From Paraburkholderia diazotrophica (lineage in GTDB: Bacteria > Pseudomonadota > Gammaproteobacteria > Burkholderiales > Burkholderiaceae), in the NCBI RefSeq assembly GCF_900108945.1, contig NZ_FNYE01000011.1, positions 62,001 through 126,000 of the forward strand: a stretch of 64,000 nt of DNA. Reading direction: 5' to 3'. The translations under genes were made by a program, and so were the position numbers. This document shows, in pieces, positions 40,133 through 48,900 of the stretch (its first letter is position 1; each line of letters begins with the position of its first letter). Under the pieces are notes generated by a model that saw only the letters and a program-made list of their open reading frames with translations, was not told where the DNA came from and did not search any database.

Positions 40133-41419
40133 TCAGGTGAGCGCTTCACCCGTGCGGTCGCGCAGCCAGATCACGGGGACGAGCGAGATGGCGCACGCGG
40201 CCGCCACGTACCACGCGGGCGCAAGCGGATTGCCCGTCAGCGCGACGAGCCAGCTTGCCACGAACGGCGAGAAGCCGCCGAAGAACGAAGCGCTCACGAC
40301 ATAGGTTAGCGCGATACCCGTTGCCCGTACGTGCTTCGGGAACAGCTCCGGGATCATCACGAGCACGGGCACGATCTGCCCGGCGACGAACACCGCGAGA
40401 AAAGCCGACACGGCGCACAGCATCAGCATCGAAGGCTCAGCGGACAGCCACGCGAACGCGGGATAGATGGTCAGCAGCAGGATCACGCGCGACACGACGA
40501 GCACGCGCTTGCGGCTATAGCGGTCCGCGAGCTTGCCCGCGATGGGCGCCGCGACGAACAGCACGAGCGAGCTGATCACGCCCGATGCAACGGATGCCGT
40601 CGACGACAGATGCAGCGTGCGCACCGCGTGGCTCGGCAAAAAGAACGCCGTGATGTACACAGAGACCGAGCCGCCGAGTTCGGCGAACGTGCCGAGTATC
40701 GTCAGTTTCAGATGTGTGGTGAGCGCCGCTTTCAACGCGCCGCGCCGATGTGTATTACTCGACGATGCATTGCTCAGCGTCTCTTCGAGGCGCCGGCGGA
40801 TCAGCATGCCGACGGGCGCCGCGACGATGCCCAGCAGGAACGGAATGCGCCAGCCCCATGCGAGCACCGCATCCTTCGGCAGTGTGACGTTGACGAGCGT
40901 CGCGACGGCCGCGCCGAGCGCAAGGCCGAGTGCCGTGGCGGCGAAGTTCCAGCTGGCAAAAAAAGCGCGCGTCGAATCCGATGCGTATTCGACAAGCAGT
41001 GTCGTGCCGGGGCCGAACTCGCCGCCCGCCGCGAAGCCCTGGATCAACCGCGCCGCGAGCACGATAAACGGTGCGGCCATGCCCGCCACCGCATACGTCG
41101 GCGCGCAGGCGATCAGCGCGCAGCTCAGCGCCATCAGCATGATGGTCAGCACCATCGCCTTCTTGCGTCCCGCGCGGTCCGCATAGGCGCCGATCACGAT
41201 GCCGCCCAGCGGCCGCACGACGAAACCCACGCCGAACACGCCGATCGACAGCAGAAACTGGTTCACGGGCGAGGCGGACGGAAAGAACAACTGTCCGATC
41301 TGGATCGCAAAGAAGCTGTAGATCGTGAAGTCGTAGAACTCCAGCGCCGTGCCGAGCGTCGTCGCGGCGATGACCTGGGTCTTCGACAGGCCGGCTTTTT
41401 GCAATGCAAGCGTTGACAC
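40133..41419 (-). CDS. MHS-type major facilitator transporter
   Basis: 428 residues with about twelve hydrophobic segments. The loop-2 motif GAYADRAGRKKAM is near 77-89, and the AARLIQGFAAGGEFGPG block near 122-138 is typical of the metabolite:H+ symporter (MHS) branch that imports organic acids, shikimate or proline betaine. It starts at a GTG with GAGGAG upstream. First gene of the amidase-RidA-DadA unit and the presumed importer of the amide substrate. Only 102 bases separate it from the divergent regulator. Confidence 0.88.
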   Translation of the reverse strand: MSTLALQKAGLSKTQVIAATTLGTALEFYDFTIYSFFAIQIGQLFFPSASPVNQFLLSIGVFGVGFVVRPLGGIVIGAYADRAGRKKAMVLTIMLMALSCALIACAPTYAVAGMAAPFIVLAARLIQGFAAGGEFGPGTTLLVEYASDSTRAFFASWNFAATALGLALGAAVATLVNVTLPKDAVLAWGWRIPFLLGIVAAPVGMLIRRRLEETLSNASSSNTHRRGALKAALTTHLKLTILGTFAELGGSVSVYITAFFLPSHAVRTLHLSSTASVASGVISSLVLFVAAPIAGKLADRYSRKRVLVVSRVILLLTIYPAFAWLSAEPSMLMLCAVSAFLAVFVAGQIVPVLVMIPELFPKHVRATGIALTYVVSASFFGGFSPFVASWLVALTGNPLAPAWYVAAACAISLVPVIWLRDRTGEALT

Positions 41420-41460
41420 GGTGACCGCTCCTCAGGGACTGGCATCGACGCGGGTTATCA

Positions 41461-41490
41461 TATACGAGAAAAAATAAATTCTCGTATACG
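41461..41490. promoter_or_regulatory. palindromic operator between MHS transporter and XRE-cupin regulator
   Basis: TATACGAGAA (41461-41470) and TTCTCGTATA (41479-41488) form a perfect ten-base inverted repeat around eight A/T-rich bases. It lies in the 102-base divergent gap, so a dimer of the XRE-cupin protein bound here could control both directions. Confidence 0.65.
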
Positions 41491-41521
41491 ACAAAACCCT
41501 CACCATCGCAGAGCGTGTCTC

Positions 41522-42190
41522 ATGGCCAAATCTGTCGGGCGAAGAGAGCCCGTAGCCGCCGAGGCTTCATCGCAGATCGATCACAAGGCGGTCGGCGCGC
41601 GGCTGCGCGACGCGCGCAAGGCGCGTGGCCTCACGCTGATGCAGCTGTCGGAGCAGTCGGGCATTGCCGTGTCGACGATCTCGAAGGCGGAGCGCGGCGA
41701 CATCGCGCTGACCTACGACAAGTTCGCCGCGCTCGCGCACGCGCTGAAACTCGAATTCGACGCCATCTTCGGACGCGGGCGAAGAGCCGCTGCGGGGTCC
41801 GCTGCTAGTTCCGCTGTGAGTCACATCACGCCGACCTTTACGGCGTCGGGCCAGCAGATGATCTACGACACGCCCAATTATGAGTACGGCATGCTCGCGA
41901 ACGATCTGACGGGCAAGCGCATGGTGCCGATGCGCGCGCATGTGAGGGCGCGCAAGCTATCCGATTTCCCCGACTTCATTCGTCATAGCGGCGAAGAGTT
42001 CGTGTTTCTCTTGCACGGCTCGCTTGAACTGCGGTTCGACACGGGAGCGGTGTTCGAACTGAAACCCGGCGACAGCCTGTACTTCGACAGTTCTGTCGGG
42101 CACGTGTATCTGAGCACGGGCAAAAAGCCCGCGGAAGTGCTGGTGTGTTGCGTCGACACGGATGCGCATCGGCCTGCTGACGCGATCTGA
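41522..42190 (+). CDS. XRE-family regulator with cupin sensor domain
   Basis: 222 residues. An N-terminal XRE helix-turn-helix (LRDARKARGLTLMQLSEQSGIAVSTISKAERG, about 28-59) is joined by a short linker to a C-terminal cupin barrel (HSGEEFVFLLHGSLELRF then LKPGDSLYFDSSVGHVY). Such proteins sense small metabolites of the amine or amino-acid pathway they regulate (PuuR type). It diverges from the transporter-amidase-RidA-DadA unit and faces a perfect palindrome, so it probably represses that unit. Confidence 0.92.
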   Translation: MAKSVGRREPVAAEASSQIDHKAVGARLRDARKARGLTLMQLSEQSGIAVSTISKAERGDIALTYDKFAALAHALKLEFDAIFGRGRRAAAGSAASSAVSHITPTFTASGQQMIYDTPNYEYGMLANDLTGKRMVPMRAHVRARKLSDFPDFIRHSGEEFVFLLHGSLELRFDTGAVFELKPGDSLYFDSSVGHVYLSTGKKPAEVLVCCVDTDAHRPADAI

Positions 42191-42267
42191 TTGCAGTTCA
42201 GCGGACGCGCCGGCGTTCCGGCCGCTACCGCGCTTTCTTGCAACGATTCGATGGGATGTCGAGGGCC

Positions 42268-43377
42268 TCAGATGTTCGCCTTCGACGCGCGCTCCTGTCC
42301 CGGCGTGATGGAAAAAGCCTTGCGATAACAACGTCCGAGATGTGAGGCGCTCGTGAATCCGCACTGCAACGCGATATCGAAGATGGACGAGGTCGATTCG
42401 TGCAGCAGTTTTTGCGCAGCCTTCAGGCGTACGTCGAGATAGAACTGCGACGGCCCCATGCCGAAGTGCTTTAGCCACATGCGCTCGATCTGACGCGGCG
42501 AAATGCCCACCAGTGAAGCGATGGTCTGCACTGGCACGGGCCGTTCGATGTTCTGTTCCATCAACGTGATCGCATTGACGATGCGCCGGTCCTCGATGCC
42601 GTAGCGCCACTGAATCGCCATTTTCTGGCTTTCCTGCGATGCGCGAATGCGCGTGTGCAGGAACTGATCGGCGACGTCGGCAGCGAGCCGGTGGCTATGC
42701 GCGCGAGCAATCATGTCGAGCATCAGATCGATGGCGGCCGTGCCGCCGCCGCACGTGAGCCGGTCGCCGTCGATGCAATAGAGGTCGCGCGTCACCGTCA
42801 ATGACGGAAACTCGTCGGCGAGCGCTTTCAACGCCTCCCAGTGGATCGTGCAGCGGCGCCTGTCGAGCAACCCGGCGCGCGCGAGGATCATCGTGCCCAG
42901 ACTGATGCCGCCCAGCGGCCGGCCACTCGCCGCATAGCGGCGCAGAAAGTCGAACACCGACGCGTTGCGGTAGTTCTCGACATCGATGCTTGCCACCACG
43001 AATAGCTGATCGACGGCAATCGACGACGTCATCGCCGATTCCGGCAGCAGCGAAAAACCCGAACTCGACGACACGGGCTCGCCGTCGGCGCTGATCAGAT
43101 GCCAGCTATAGAGCGGCTTGCCGCTCATCCGGTTCGCGGCGCGCAGAGGCTCGGTTGCCGAGCTGAGCGCCATCATCGAGAAGTTCGGCACCAGAAAAAA
43201 GCCGATGCGTTGCGTGACGACGGGCCGCTCGTGCGCACTGCGCGCAATGCCGGCCGCGTCCGCGCCCGCGTCGGCTGTCCGCCGTTCCAGATGCAGCGCC
43301 GCCGCCAGCTTCGGCGCCTCGTTGCTTTTCCTGCGCATGTCCATGGTGGAGGGGCCAAGATAAGGAGACTGTCGCAT
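42268..43377 (-). CDS. GlxA-type AraC-family regulator (GbdR/CdhR-like)
   Basis: 369 residues from the first ATG; ATGs at 43344 and 43338 are alternatives because no start has a clear ribosome site. A DJ-1/PfpI-like domain (about 55-225, with RIGFFLVPNFSMMALSSATEPLR and GGISLGTMILARAG) is followed by an AraC double helix-turn-helix ending FTSASHLGRCYRKAFSITP. This GlxA arrangement occurs in the regulators of carnitine and glycine-betaine catabolism (CdhR, GbdR). It is the last gene downstream of the betaine-type operon and its likely regulator. Confidence 0.88.
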   Translation of the reverse strand: MRQSPYLGPSTMDMRRKSNEAPKLAAALHLERRTADAGADAAGIARSAHERPVVTQRIGFFLVPNFSMMALSSATEPLRAANRMSGKPLYSWHLISADGEPVSSSSGFSLLPESAMTSSIAVDQLFVVASIDVENYRNASVFDFLRRYAASGRPLGGISLGTMILARAGLLDRRRCTIHWEALKALADEFPSLTVTRDLYCIDGDRLTCGGGTAAIDLMLDMIARAHSHRLAADVADQFLHTRIRASQESQKMAIQWRYGIEDRRIVNAITLMEQNIERPVPVQTIASLVGISPRQIERMWLKHFGMGPSQFYLDVRLKAAQKLLHESTSSIFDIALQCGFTSASHLGRCYRKAFSITPGQERASKANI

Positions 43378-43438
43378 ATCGCGATGCGCGGGTCCATCGC
43401 GTCATGCGTGCCATGGGGCGCTCAGGCCAGCGCCGGCG

Positions 43439-44239
43439 TCATTCGCCCGTGTAGTTGGGCGCGCGCTTCTCGAAGGTCGCGGCGATGGCCTCACGGTGAT
43501 CCGCCGTGCGATGCGCGATGCCCTGAAACGCCGCCGACAGTTCCAGCAGACTCGGCAGATCCATCCGCTGACCTTCGCGTATGAGGCGCTTGCTCATGCG
43601 CAGCACGTTGGGCGGATTGCTCGCGATCCGTTGCGCCAGTTCTTTTGCGGCGGACAGCAACTGCGCATCGGGCACGACGCGTGACACGAGACCCCATTCG
43701 AGCGCGCATTGGGCGTCGATGGGCGTGCCCGTGAAAATCATTTCGGCAGCGCGCGACATGCCGATCGCGCGCGGCAGCAGCCACGCGCCGCCGTCGCCGG
43801 GAATAATGCCGACTTTCGCGAAGCTTTCCGCGAACAGTGCGCTTTGCGCAGCGATGCGGATATCGCACATCAACGCGAGATCGCAGCCCGCGCCGTGCGC
43901 CGGGCCGTTGACGGCGGCGATGCAGGGCACGTCCAGTTCATGAAACGCACGCGGGATGCGCTGGATGCCGCGCCGGTAGTTCTCCCGTATCTGCGCCGAG
44001 TTGCCGCCGAAGGTGCCGACCTCGTCGCGCATGTGCTTGATGTTGCCGCCCGACGAAAACGCCGGGCCTGCTCCCGTCAGCACGATCGCGCGCACGGACA
44101 GATCGGCTTGCGCGCGCTCGAGACTCGCGACGAGCGCATCGACCACTTCCATCTCCGTCAACGCGTTACGCGTTTCCGGGCGGTTCAGCGTGATGGTCGT
44201 CACGCCGCCGTCGAATTCGTACAGTACCGGTTCATTCAT
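43439..44239 (-). CDS. crotonase-family (enoyl-CoA hydratase/isomerase) protein
   Basis: 266 residues of the crotonase fold, with the oxyanion-hole segments FSSGGNIK near 61-68 and VNGPAHGAGCDLALMCD near 110-125. The usual hydratase glutamates are changed: Asp120 replaces the first (GCD instead of GCE) and the second position reads AKVGII; an Asp149 in PGDGG sits where some isomerases carry their base. So it may be an isomerase, a hydratase of a special substrate such as carnitinyl-CoA, or a hydrolase. It follows the CoA ligase after two bases. Confidence 0.85.
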   Translation of the reverse strand: MNEPVLYEFDGGVTTITLNRPETRNALTEMEVVDALVASLERAQADLSVRAIVLTGAGPAFSSGGNIKHMRDEVGTFGGNSAQIRENYRRGIQRIPRAFHELDVPCIAAVNGPAHGAGCDLALMCDIRIAAQSALFAESFAKVGIIPGDGGAWLLPRAIGMSRAAEMIFTGTPIDAQCALEWGLVSRVVPDAQLLSAAKELAQRIASNPPNVLRMSKRLIREGQRMDLPSLLELSAAFQGIAHRTADHREAIAATFEKRAPNYTGE

Positions 44240-44241
44240 GA

Positions 44242-45831
44242 TTACGTTCCCGTTTGCAAGAGGTCCTGAGCCACGGAAGCCGCGAGCTCGCGCCGAAGCA
44301 CCTTGCCGCTCGGATTCAGCGGCAGCCTGTCGACGAACAGCACTTTCTTCGGCCGCTTGTATGGCGCGAGGTCGTCGCTGGCCTTGCAGAACGCGATGAC
44401 TGCGTCCTCCGTCAACTGCGTGTCGCTGCGCACGACGAACGCCGTCACGGCCTGCCCCCACTTCGCATCCGGTATGCCGATCACGGCGGCCTCTTGCACA
44501 CCTGGGCAGTGATACAGCACTTCCTCGACTTCGCGCGGATAGATGTTTTCGCCGCCTGAGACGATCATGTCGTCGGCGCGGCCGTGGAAGTGGAAGTAGC
44601 CGCCTTCGTCGACGCTGAAGAGATCGCCCGTATAGAGCCAGCCGTCACGAAACTTTTTCGCCGTCTCGACGGGGTTGTTCCAGTATGCGCGCGCCAGTTG
44701 CGGGCCGCGCACGATCAACTGGCCGACTGTGCCCGCTTCGACGCATTCGGTCGGCGGCACCGCGCGCTCCGGGTCGTTCGTCACGATGCGGCACGTGCTG
44801 ATCAACGTCGGCTTGCCGCACGAGCCGAGGCGCGACAGCGCATCGCGCGGATGCAGCAGCAACGTGAGGCTCGCTTCCGTCATCCCGTAACCGTTATAGA
44901 TGTTCGGGCAGAACTCGTCGATCACACGCTGCATGGTCGCGGCGGGAATGGCCGCGCCGCCCGTCGTGATCATGCGCAGGCTGCGATGATCCGTCTGCGC
45001 GAACGTGGGGTGGAACAGCATGTCCTGAATCTGCGTCGGCACCGCGAAGAGCGTGGTGATGCGATGCCGGGCGATCGCGGCCAGCGTGCGCTGCGGGTCG
45101 TAGCGGGGCAGCACGATGTTCGCCGCGCCCACCATCAGATGCGGCATGAAATACGCCTGCATGCCGCCGACGTGATAGAGCGGGGCGATATGCAACGCAG
45201 CATCGGTGCTCGTCAGGCTGTACTCCATCACGCAGTTCGTCGCGATCGCGACGTCGTTGCCATGCGTGTGGATCGCGCCTTTCGGGCGGCCCGTCGTGCC
45301 CGACGTGTAGACGAGCGCCGAGATGTCGTCGGGCGCGAGCGTGGGCAGCGGCGCGTCGCGATGGCGCGTGCTGTCGATCAGCGCGTCGAAGTTGTGATGG
45401 TGCAGGGGCGAGTATGTATCGACGGCTTCTTCGCCGTGTCCCGTCACGCAGATGTAGAGGCGCAGATCGGGGAGCGCCTGCTCGGTCTTGGCGATGACGG
45501 GCAACATCGACTCGTCGTAGATCAGCGCGCGAGCGCCCGCATCGCGAATGATGAACGCCGCTTCGTTCGCGGACAAACGATAGTTCATCGGCACGGCAAT
45601 CGCGCCGAGCAACTGGCACGCGAAATAGGCGGTCGCCGTTGCGTCAGACGTCTTCTGGAAGATCGCAACGCGATCCGTCTGCCGCACGCCCAGATCGAAC
45701 AGCGCCTGCGCGAATCCGCGCACGCGCACGTCCCATTGCGCGTAGGTGAGGTGCGTGTCGCCGCAGACGAGCGCGAGACGCTCCGGATACTTCGCGACCG
45801 TATTGTCGAACAGCGAGGTAATAGTCAGCAT
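44242..45831 (-). CDS. AMP-forming acyl-CoA ligase
   Basis: 529 residues of the ANL superfamily. The A3 phosphate loop YTSGTTGRPKG lies at 175-185; YTGDLF and the GRADDMIVSGGENIYP hinge follow in the C-terminal half; the catalytic lysine is near 510 in NPSGKVLRRE. It activates a carboxylic acid with ATP and CoA. In this operon it pairs with an acyl-CoA dehydrogenase, a crotonase and a betaine-type importer, as CaiC does with CaiA and CaiD. The acid itself is not predictable from these residues. Confidence 0.9.
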   Translation of the reverse strand: MLTITSLFDNTVAKYPERLALVCGDTHLTYAQWDVRVRGFAQALFDLGVRQTDRVAIFQKTSDATATAYFACQLLGAIAVPMNYRLSANEAAFIIRDAGARALIYDESMLPVIAKTEQALPDLRLYICVTGHGEEAVDTYSPLHHHNFDALIDSTRHRDAPLPTLAPDDISALVYTSGTTGRPKGAIHTHGNDVAIATNCVMEYSLTSTDAALHIAPLYHVGGMQAYFMPHLMVGAANIVLPRYDPQRTLAAIARHRITTLFAVPTQIQDMLFHPTFAQTDHRSLRMITTGGAAIPAATMQRVIDEFCPNIYNGYGMTEASLTLLLHPRDALSRLGSCGKPTLISTCRIVTNDPERAVPPTECVEAGTVGQLIVRGPQLARAYWNNPVETAKKFRDGWLYTGDLFSVDEGGYFHFHGRADDMIVSGGENIYPREVEEVLYHCPGVQEAAVIGIPDAKWGQAVTAFVVRSDTQLTEDAVIAFCKASDDLAPYKRPKKVLFVDRLPLNPSGKVLRRELAASVAQDLLQTGT

Positions 45832-45849
45832 GATGGAAATGGAATACGG

Positions 45850-47040
45850 TCAAAGGTTGATCTTGAGTTCCGGCAGATCGCGCGAGGCGATCAGATACTT
45901 CACCATTTCCGATGTGCCGCCGACGATCGTCAGCGCACGCGCGTCGCGATAGAGCTGCTCGGTGCGGCCGTATTCTTTCGTCAGGCCGTCGCCGCCCAGG
46001 ATTTGCACCGCTTCGTTCACGCAGAAATTCGCGGTCTCGGTCGCGACGAGCTTGGCCATGGCCGCTTCCTTCATCAGCGCCTTGCCGTCCGTGCCCGCGT
46101 CGTACATCTTCGTTGCGCGATAGGTGATGAGCTCGGCTGCGTCGATGCGCCAGCTCATCTGCGCGATCTTGTCCCAGATGAGCTGCTTGCAGCCGAGGAG
46201 CTGACCGAACGTCCTACGGCTTTGCGCATGCTGGCGCGCAATCTCGAACGCGCTGCGCGCGACGCCGAGACCGGAGCCGCCGAGAATCGCGCGCTCGAAG
46301 TTGAACATGCCGCGCATGATCCTGAAAGCGTCTCCAGGCTCGCCCAACAGATGATCGGCGCTGACGCGGCAATCGTCGAATTTCACTTCACCGACGATGC
46401 AGCCGCGTCGTCCCATGAACGTGTAGTTGCGTGGAAAGCTGATGCCCGGCGCGCCCTTCGGCACGGCGATGGCCGTGACGCCAGGCTTCGCGCCGTCATC
46501 GCGCGGCGTGATGCCGTAGACGATATACACGTCCGCGACCGATGCGTTCGAGATGTAGCGCTTGAACCCGTTGATCACCCATTCGTCGGTGCGCGCATCG
46601 TATTCGACGCGTGTCTGCATGTCCGCCGAATCGCTGCCCGTGCCGGGCTCCGTCACGCAGATCGCGCCGATTGCACGGCCATCGAGGATCGGCTCCAGGT
46701 ACGTGTCGCGCAGCCGTGCGCTCGCATGGCGATGCAACGGATACGCGCAGCTCAATGCCGTCGCAATGGTCGTTTCGAACGCGTAGTTGATCGCCGATGC
46801 TTCTTCGGAAAGGATCGTTGCGTGCGTGAGGCCCGGCTTCTTCAGCGAGCCTCGATAGAGATCCGCAAACATCAGCCGCAAGTAGCCCGCTTCGCCCAAT
46901 GCGCGCACGACATGTTTGACGGCGTTCCAGTCCTGACGGTCTTCGATATCGACGGCGCGCGGCGCAAGCTCGCGTTGCAGAAAGGCGCGCACTTCGCTGC
47001 GAAACGCGCGGTCTTCTTCGGTGAGGAGAAAGTCTTGCAT
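45850..47040 (-). CDS. acyl-CoA dehydrogenase
   Basis: 396 residues from the ATG at 47040. The FAD/substrate signatures CVTEPGTGSDSADM (128-141) and the C-terminal QILGGDGLTKEYGRTEQLYRDAR are visible. The usual catalytic glutamate before GTS is glycine (IVGGTSE, 372-378), as in isovaleryl-CoA and long-chain dehydrogenases; their base on helix G corresponds to Glu249 in NFERAILGG, so it should be active on a branched or bulky acyl group. A trimethylamino-butyryl-CoA type substrate would fit the transporter but is unproven. Confidence 0.9.
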   Translation of the reverse strand: MQDFLLTEEDRAFRSEVRAFLQRELAPRAVDIEDRQDWNAVKHVVRALGEAGYLRLMFADLYRGSLKKPGLTHATILSEEASAINYAFETTIATALSCAYPLHRHASARLRDTYLEPILDGRAIGAICVTEPGTGSDSADMQTRVEYDARTDEWVINGFKRYISNASVADVYIVYGITPRDDGAKPGVTAIAVPKGAPGISFPRNYTFMGRRGCIVGEVKFDDCRVSADHLLGEPGDAFRIMRGMFNFERAILGGSGLGVARSAFEIARQHAQSRRTFGQLLGCKQLIWDKIAQMSWRIDAAELITYRATKMYDAGTDGKALMKEAAMAKLVATETANFCVNEAVQILGGDGLTKEYGRTEQLYRDARALTIVGGTSEMVKYLIASRDLPELKINL

Positions 47041-47053
47041 GGCTGACGACGCT

Positions 47054-47932
47054 TCAGTTCGTGGCAGGTTGACGTGTGGTGCGAATGCCGCGCTCGGCGA
47101 ATACGCGCGAATCGCGTACCGTCGGCAGCAGAAAGCGTGCTTCGCGTAGCGAGGCGAAGTCGAGTTCGCCGACAACCAGTTCTTCTTCGGTGGTCGAGCC
47201 CATCGCGACCGTGTTGCCGAACGGATCGAGAATGCGTGAGCCGCCCCAGAAGCCGAGCATGCCTTCCGTGCCGATGCGATTCGCCATCACGACGGCGACG
47301 CCATACGTCACCGCGTAAAAGCGCAGGTTCAGTTCCCATGACGACGGATTGTCGAATCCGCCGCCCACGGCCTCGCGCGCCGAGCTGATGGGAGCCGCGA
47401 GCAGCGTGACGCCGTCGCACATCAGGTCGTGCACGAGGCCGGGATTCCACAGGTCGTTGCAGATCGGCGTGGCGATGCGCCAGCGGCTGTCGATATCGAA
47501 TGCGCCGAGTTCCGCTCCCGGCGCGTAATAGAGACCGTCGCGCAGCTTGCCGTACGTCGCGAGTTGCACCTTGCGATGCACGTGCACGATCTGTCCGCGC
47601 GTCACCGTTGCCTGGCTGTTGTAGAACTGGCCGCCGGGCGCTTCTTCGATAAAGCCGAACGACGTATGCAGGTCGACGCTCGCTTCCGCAAGCGCGGCGA
47701 GCGCAGGGTGGTCGAGTCGCATCGCGAGCCGCAATGCGTCTTTTCCGGCGCTATGGCCGCATAACGACAGCTCGGGGAACAGCAGCATCGAGACGGCGCG
47801 CTTGCGCGCCTCGTCGATCATGCGCAGATGCTTCGCGAGATTCGCATCGAGATCGCCGTATGAACTGTCGATCTGCGCGGCTGCAACCGTCAGCGCGCCG
47901 CCGCGCGCCGTATCGAAAGAAGGGGAAGGCAT
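47054..47932 (-). CDS. nitrilase-superfamily carbon-nitrogen hydrolase
   Basis: 292 residues. The Glu-Lys-Cys triad is Glu54 (FPELSLCG), Lys121 (HRKVQL) and Cys158 (ATPICNDLW). No NH2-terminal extension or NAD-synthetase domain. Members hydrolyse amides, carbamoyl groups or nitriles. It lies 13 bases upstream of the acyl-CoA dehydrogenase and so could free the acid that the CoA ligase activates, from an amide such as a carnitinamide-like compound. That substrate is a guess. Confidence 0.88.
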   Translation of the reverse strand: MPSPSFDTARGGALTVAAAQIDSSYGDLDANLAKHLRMIDEARKRAVSMLLFPELSLCGHSAGKDALRLAMRLDHPALAALAEASVDLHTSFGFIEEAPGGQFYNSQATVTRGQIVHVHRKVQLATYGKLRDGLYYAPGAELGAFDIDSRWRIATPICNDLWNPGLVHDLMCDGVTLLAAPISSAREAVGGGFDNPSSWELNLRFYAVTYGVAVVMANRIGTEGMLGFWGGSRILDPFGNTVAMGSTTEEELVVGELDFASLREARFLLPTVRDSRVFAERGIRTTRQPATN

Positions 47933-47967
47933 GTTCTTGTCTCTCAGGTTTGCGTGTTCTTGATGCG

Positions 47968-48864
47968 TTAGAGCAGACCCGCTTCCTTCAGGAAGTCATG
48001 CGAGACCTCGCTGAACGACTTCTTTTGCACGTCGACGGAGGCGTTCAGGCGCGCCATGGTCGGTGCGTCGAGCTTTGCAGAAAGCGCGTTCAGGATCGGA
48101 CCGAGCTTCGGGTTGGCATCGAGCGTCGCCTTGCGGATCACGGGCGTCAGCGCATACGACGGGAAAAAGCCCTTGTCGTCCTTGAGAATCACGAAGTTGA
48201 ACGCGGGCACGCGGCCATCGGTGGCGAACACGAGCGCGATGTCAACCTGACGGTCCTTGAGCGCCTGATACGTGAGGCCCGAATCCATCCGCTTGATTTC
48301 GTCCTGCGAGAAGTCGAAGCCGTAGAGTTTTTGCAGCGGACGCAGACCATCCGGACGCGCATAGAACTCCGAGTTGCATGCGAAGGTGAGCGTCTTGCCC
48401 GCCTTGATCGCTTTCGCGAGATCGCTGAGTGTCGCAATGCCGAGCTTCTTCGCTTCGTCCTGATTCATCGCGAACGAGTAGGTGTTATTCGCGCGCGACG
48501 GATCGAGCCACACGAGACCCTTTGCGGCATCGAGCTCTTTCACCTTCTTGTAGGTATCTTCGGGCGAAAGGCGGTCATTGATCTTGTTGTACGTGATCAG
48601 CGACGTGCCCGTGTATTCCCAGTACACGTCGACCTGTCCGTTTTCCTGTGCCTGGCGCAGCACGGCGCTGCCCATGCCGTCTTTTTTCGTGACGTCGAAG
48701 CCCTTGGCCTGCAAAAGCTCGGTCGTCATTTCGGCGAGCAACTGCTGTTCGGTGAAGTTCTTGCCGCCGACGACGACACTCGCCGCCGCGCACGTGATGG
48801 CCCAGGAGGAGGCAAACGAGAGGGCGACGAGCGCGCAGGCTCGCTTGAAAAAGGCAGTCTTCAT
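47968..48864 (-). CDS. betaine/quaternary-amine ABC importer, substrate-binding protein
   Basis: 298 residues of the OpuBC/OsmF/ProX-like family. A signal peptide ends near Ala27. The mature start VVVGGKNFTEQQLLAEMTTELLQAKG and the YWEYTGTSLI segment with aromatic residues (Trp81, Tyr83-type box) are typical for trimethylammonium binding. GAGGAC precedes the ATG. It forms the importer with the two permeases and ATPase just upstream. Confidence 0.88.
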   Translation of the reverse strand: MKTAFFKRACALVALSFASSWAITCAAASVVVGGKNFTEQQLLAEMTTELLQAKGFDVTKKDGMGSAVLRQAQENGQVDVYWEYTGTSLITYNKINDRLSPEDTYKKVKELDAAKGLVWLDPSRANNTYSFAMNQDEAKKLGIATLSDLAKAIKAGKTLTFACNSEFYARPDGLRPLQKLYGFDFSQDEIKRMDSGLTYQALKDRQVDIALVFATDGRVPAFNFVILKDDKGFFPSYALTPVIRKATLDANPKLGPILNALSAKLDAPTMARLNASVDVQKKSFSEVSHDFLKEAGLL

Positions 48865-48900
48865 GATGTCCTCGAAGAAACGCGTTAGCGTGTGGTTGAA

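Noticed and set aside
45850-47040. Acyl-CoA dehydrogenase thought to have lost its catalytic glutamate (IVGGTSE)
   Set aside because: Isovaleryl-CoA and long-chain dehydrogenases show the same change and use a glutamate on helix G, here Glu249.
44584-47046. 820-residue + strand open frame opposite the CoA ligase and acyl-CoA dehydrogenase
   Set aside because: Arg-rich shadow of GC-rich genes; both genes on the minus strand have complete motifs.
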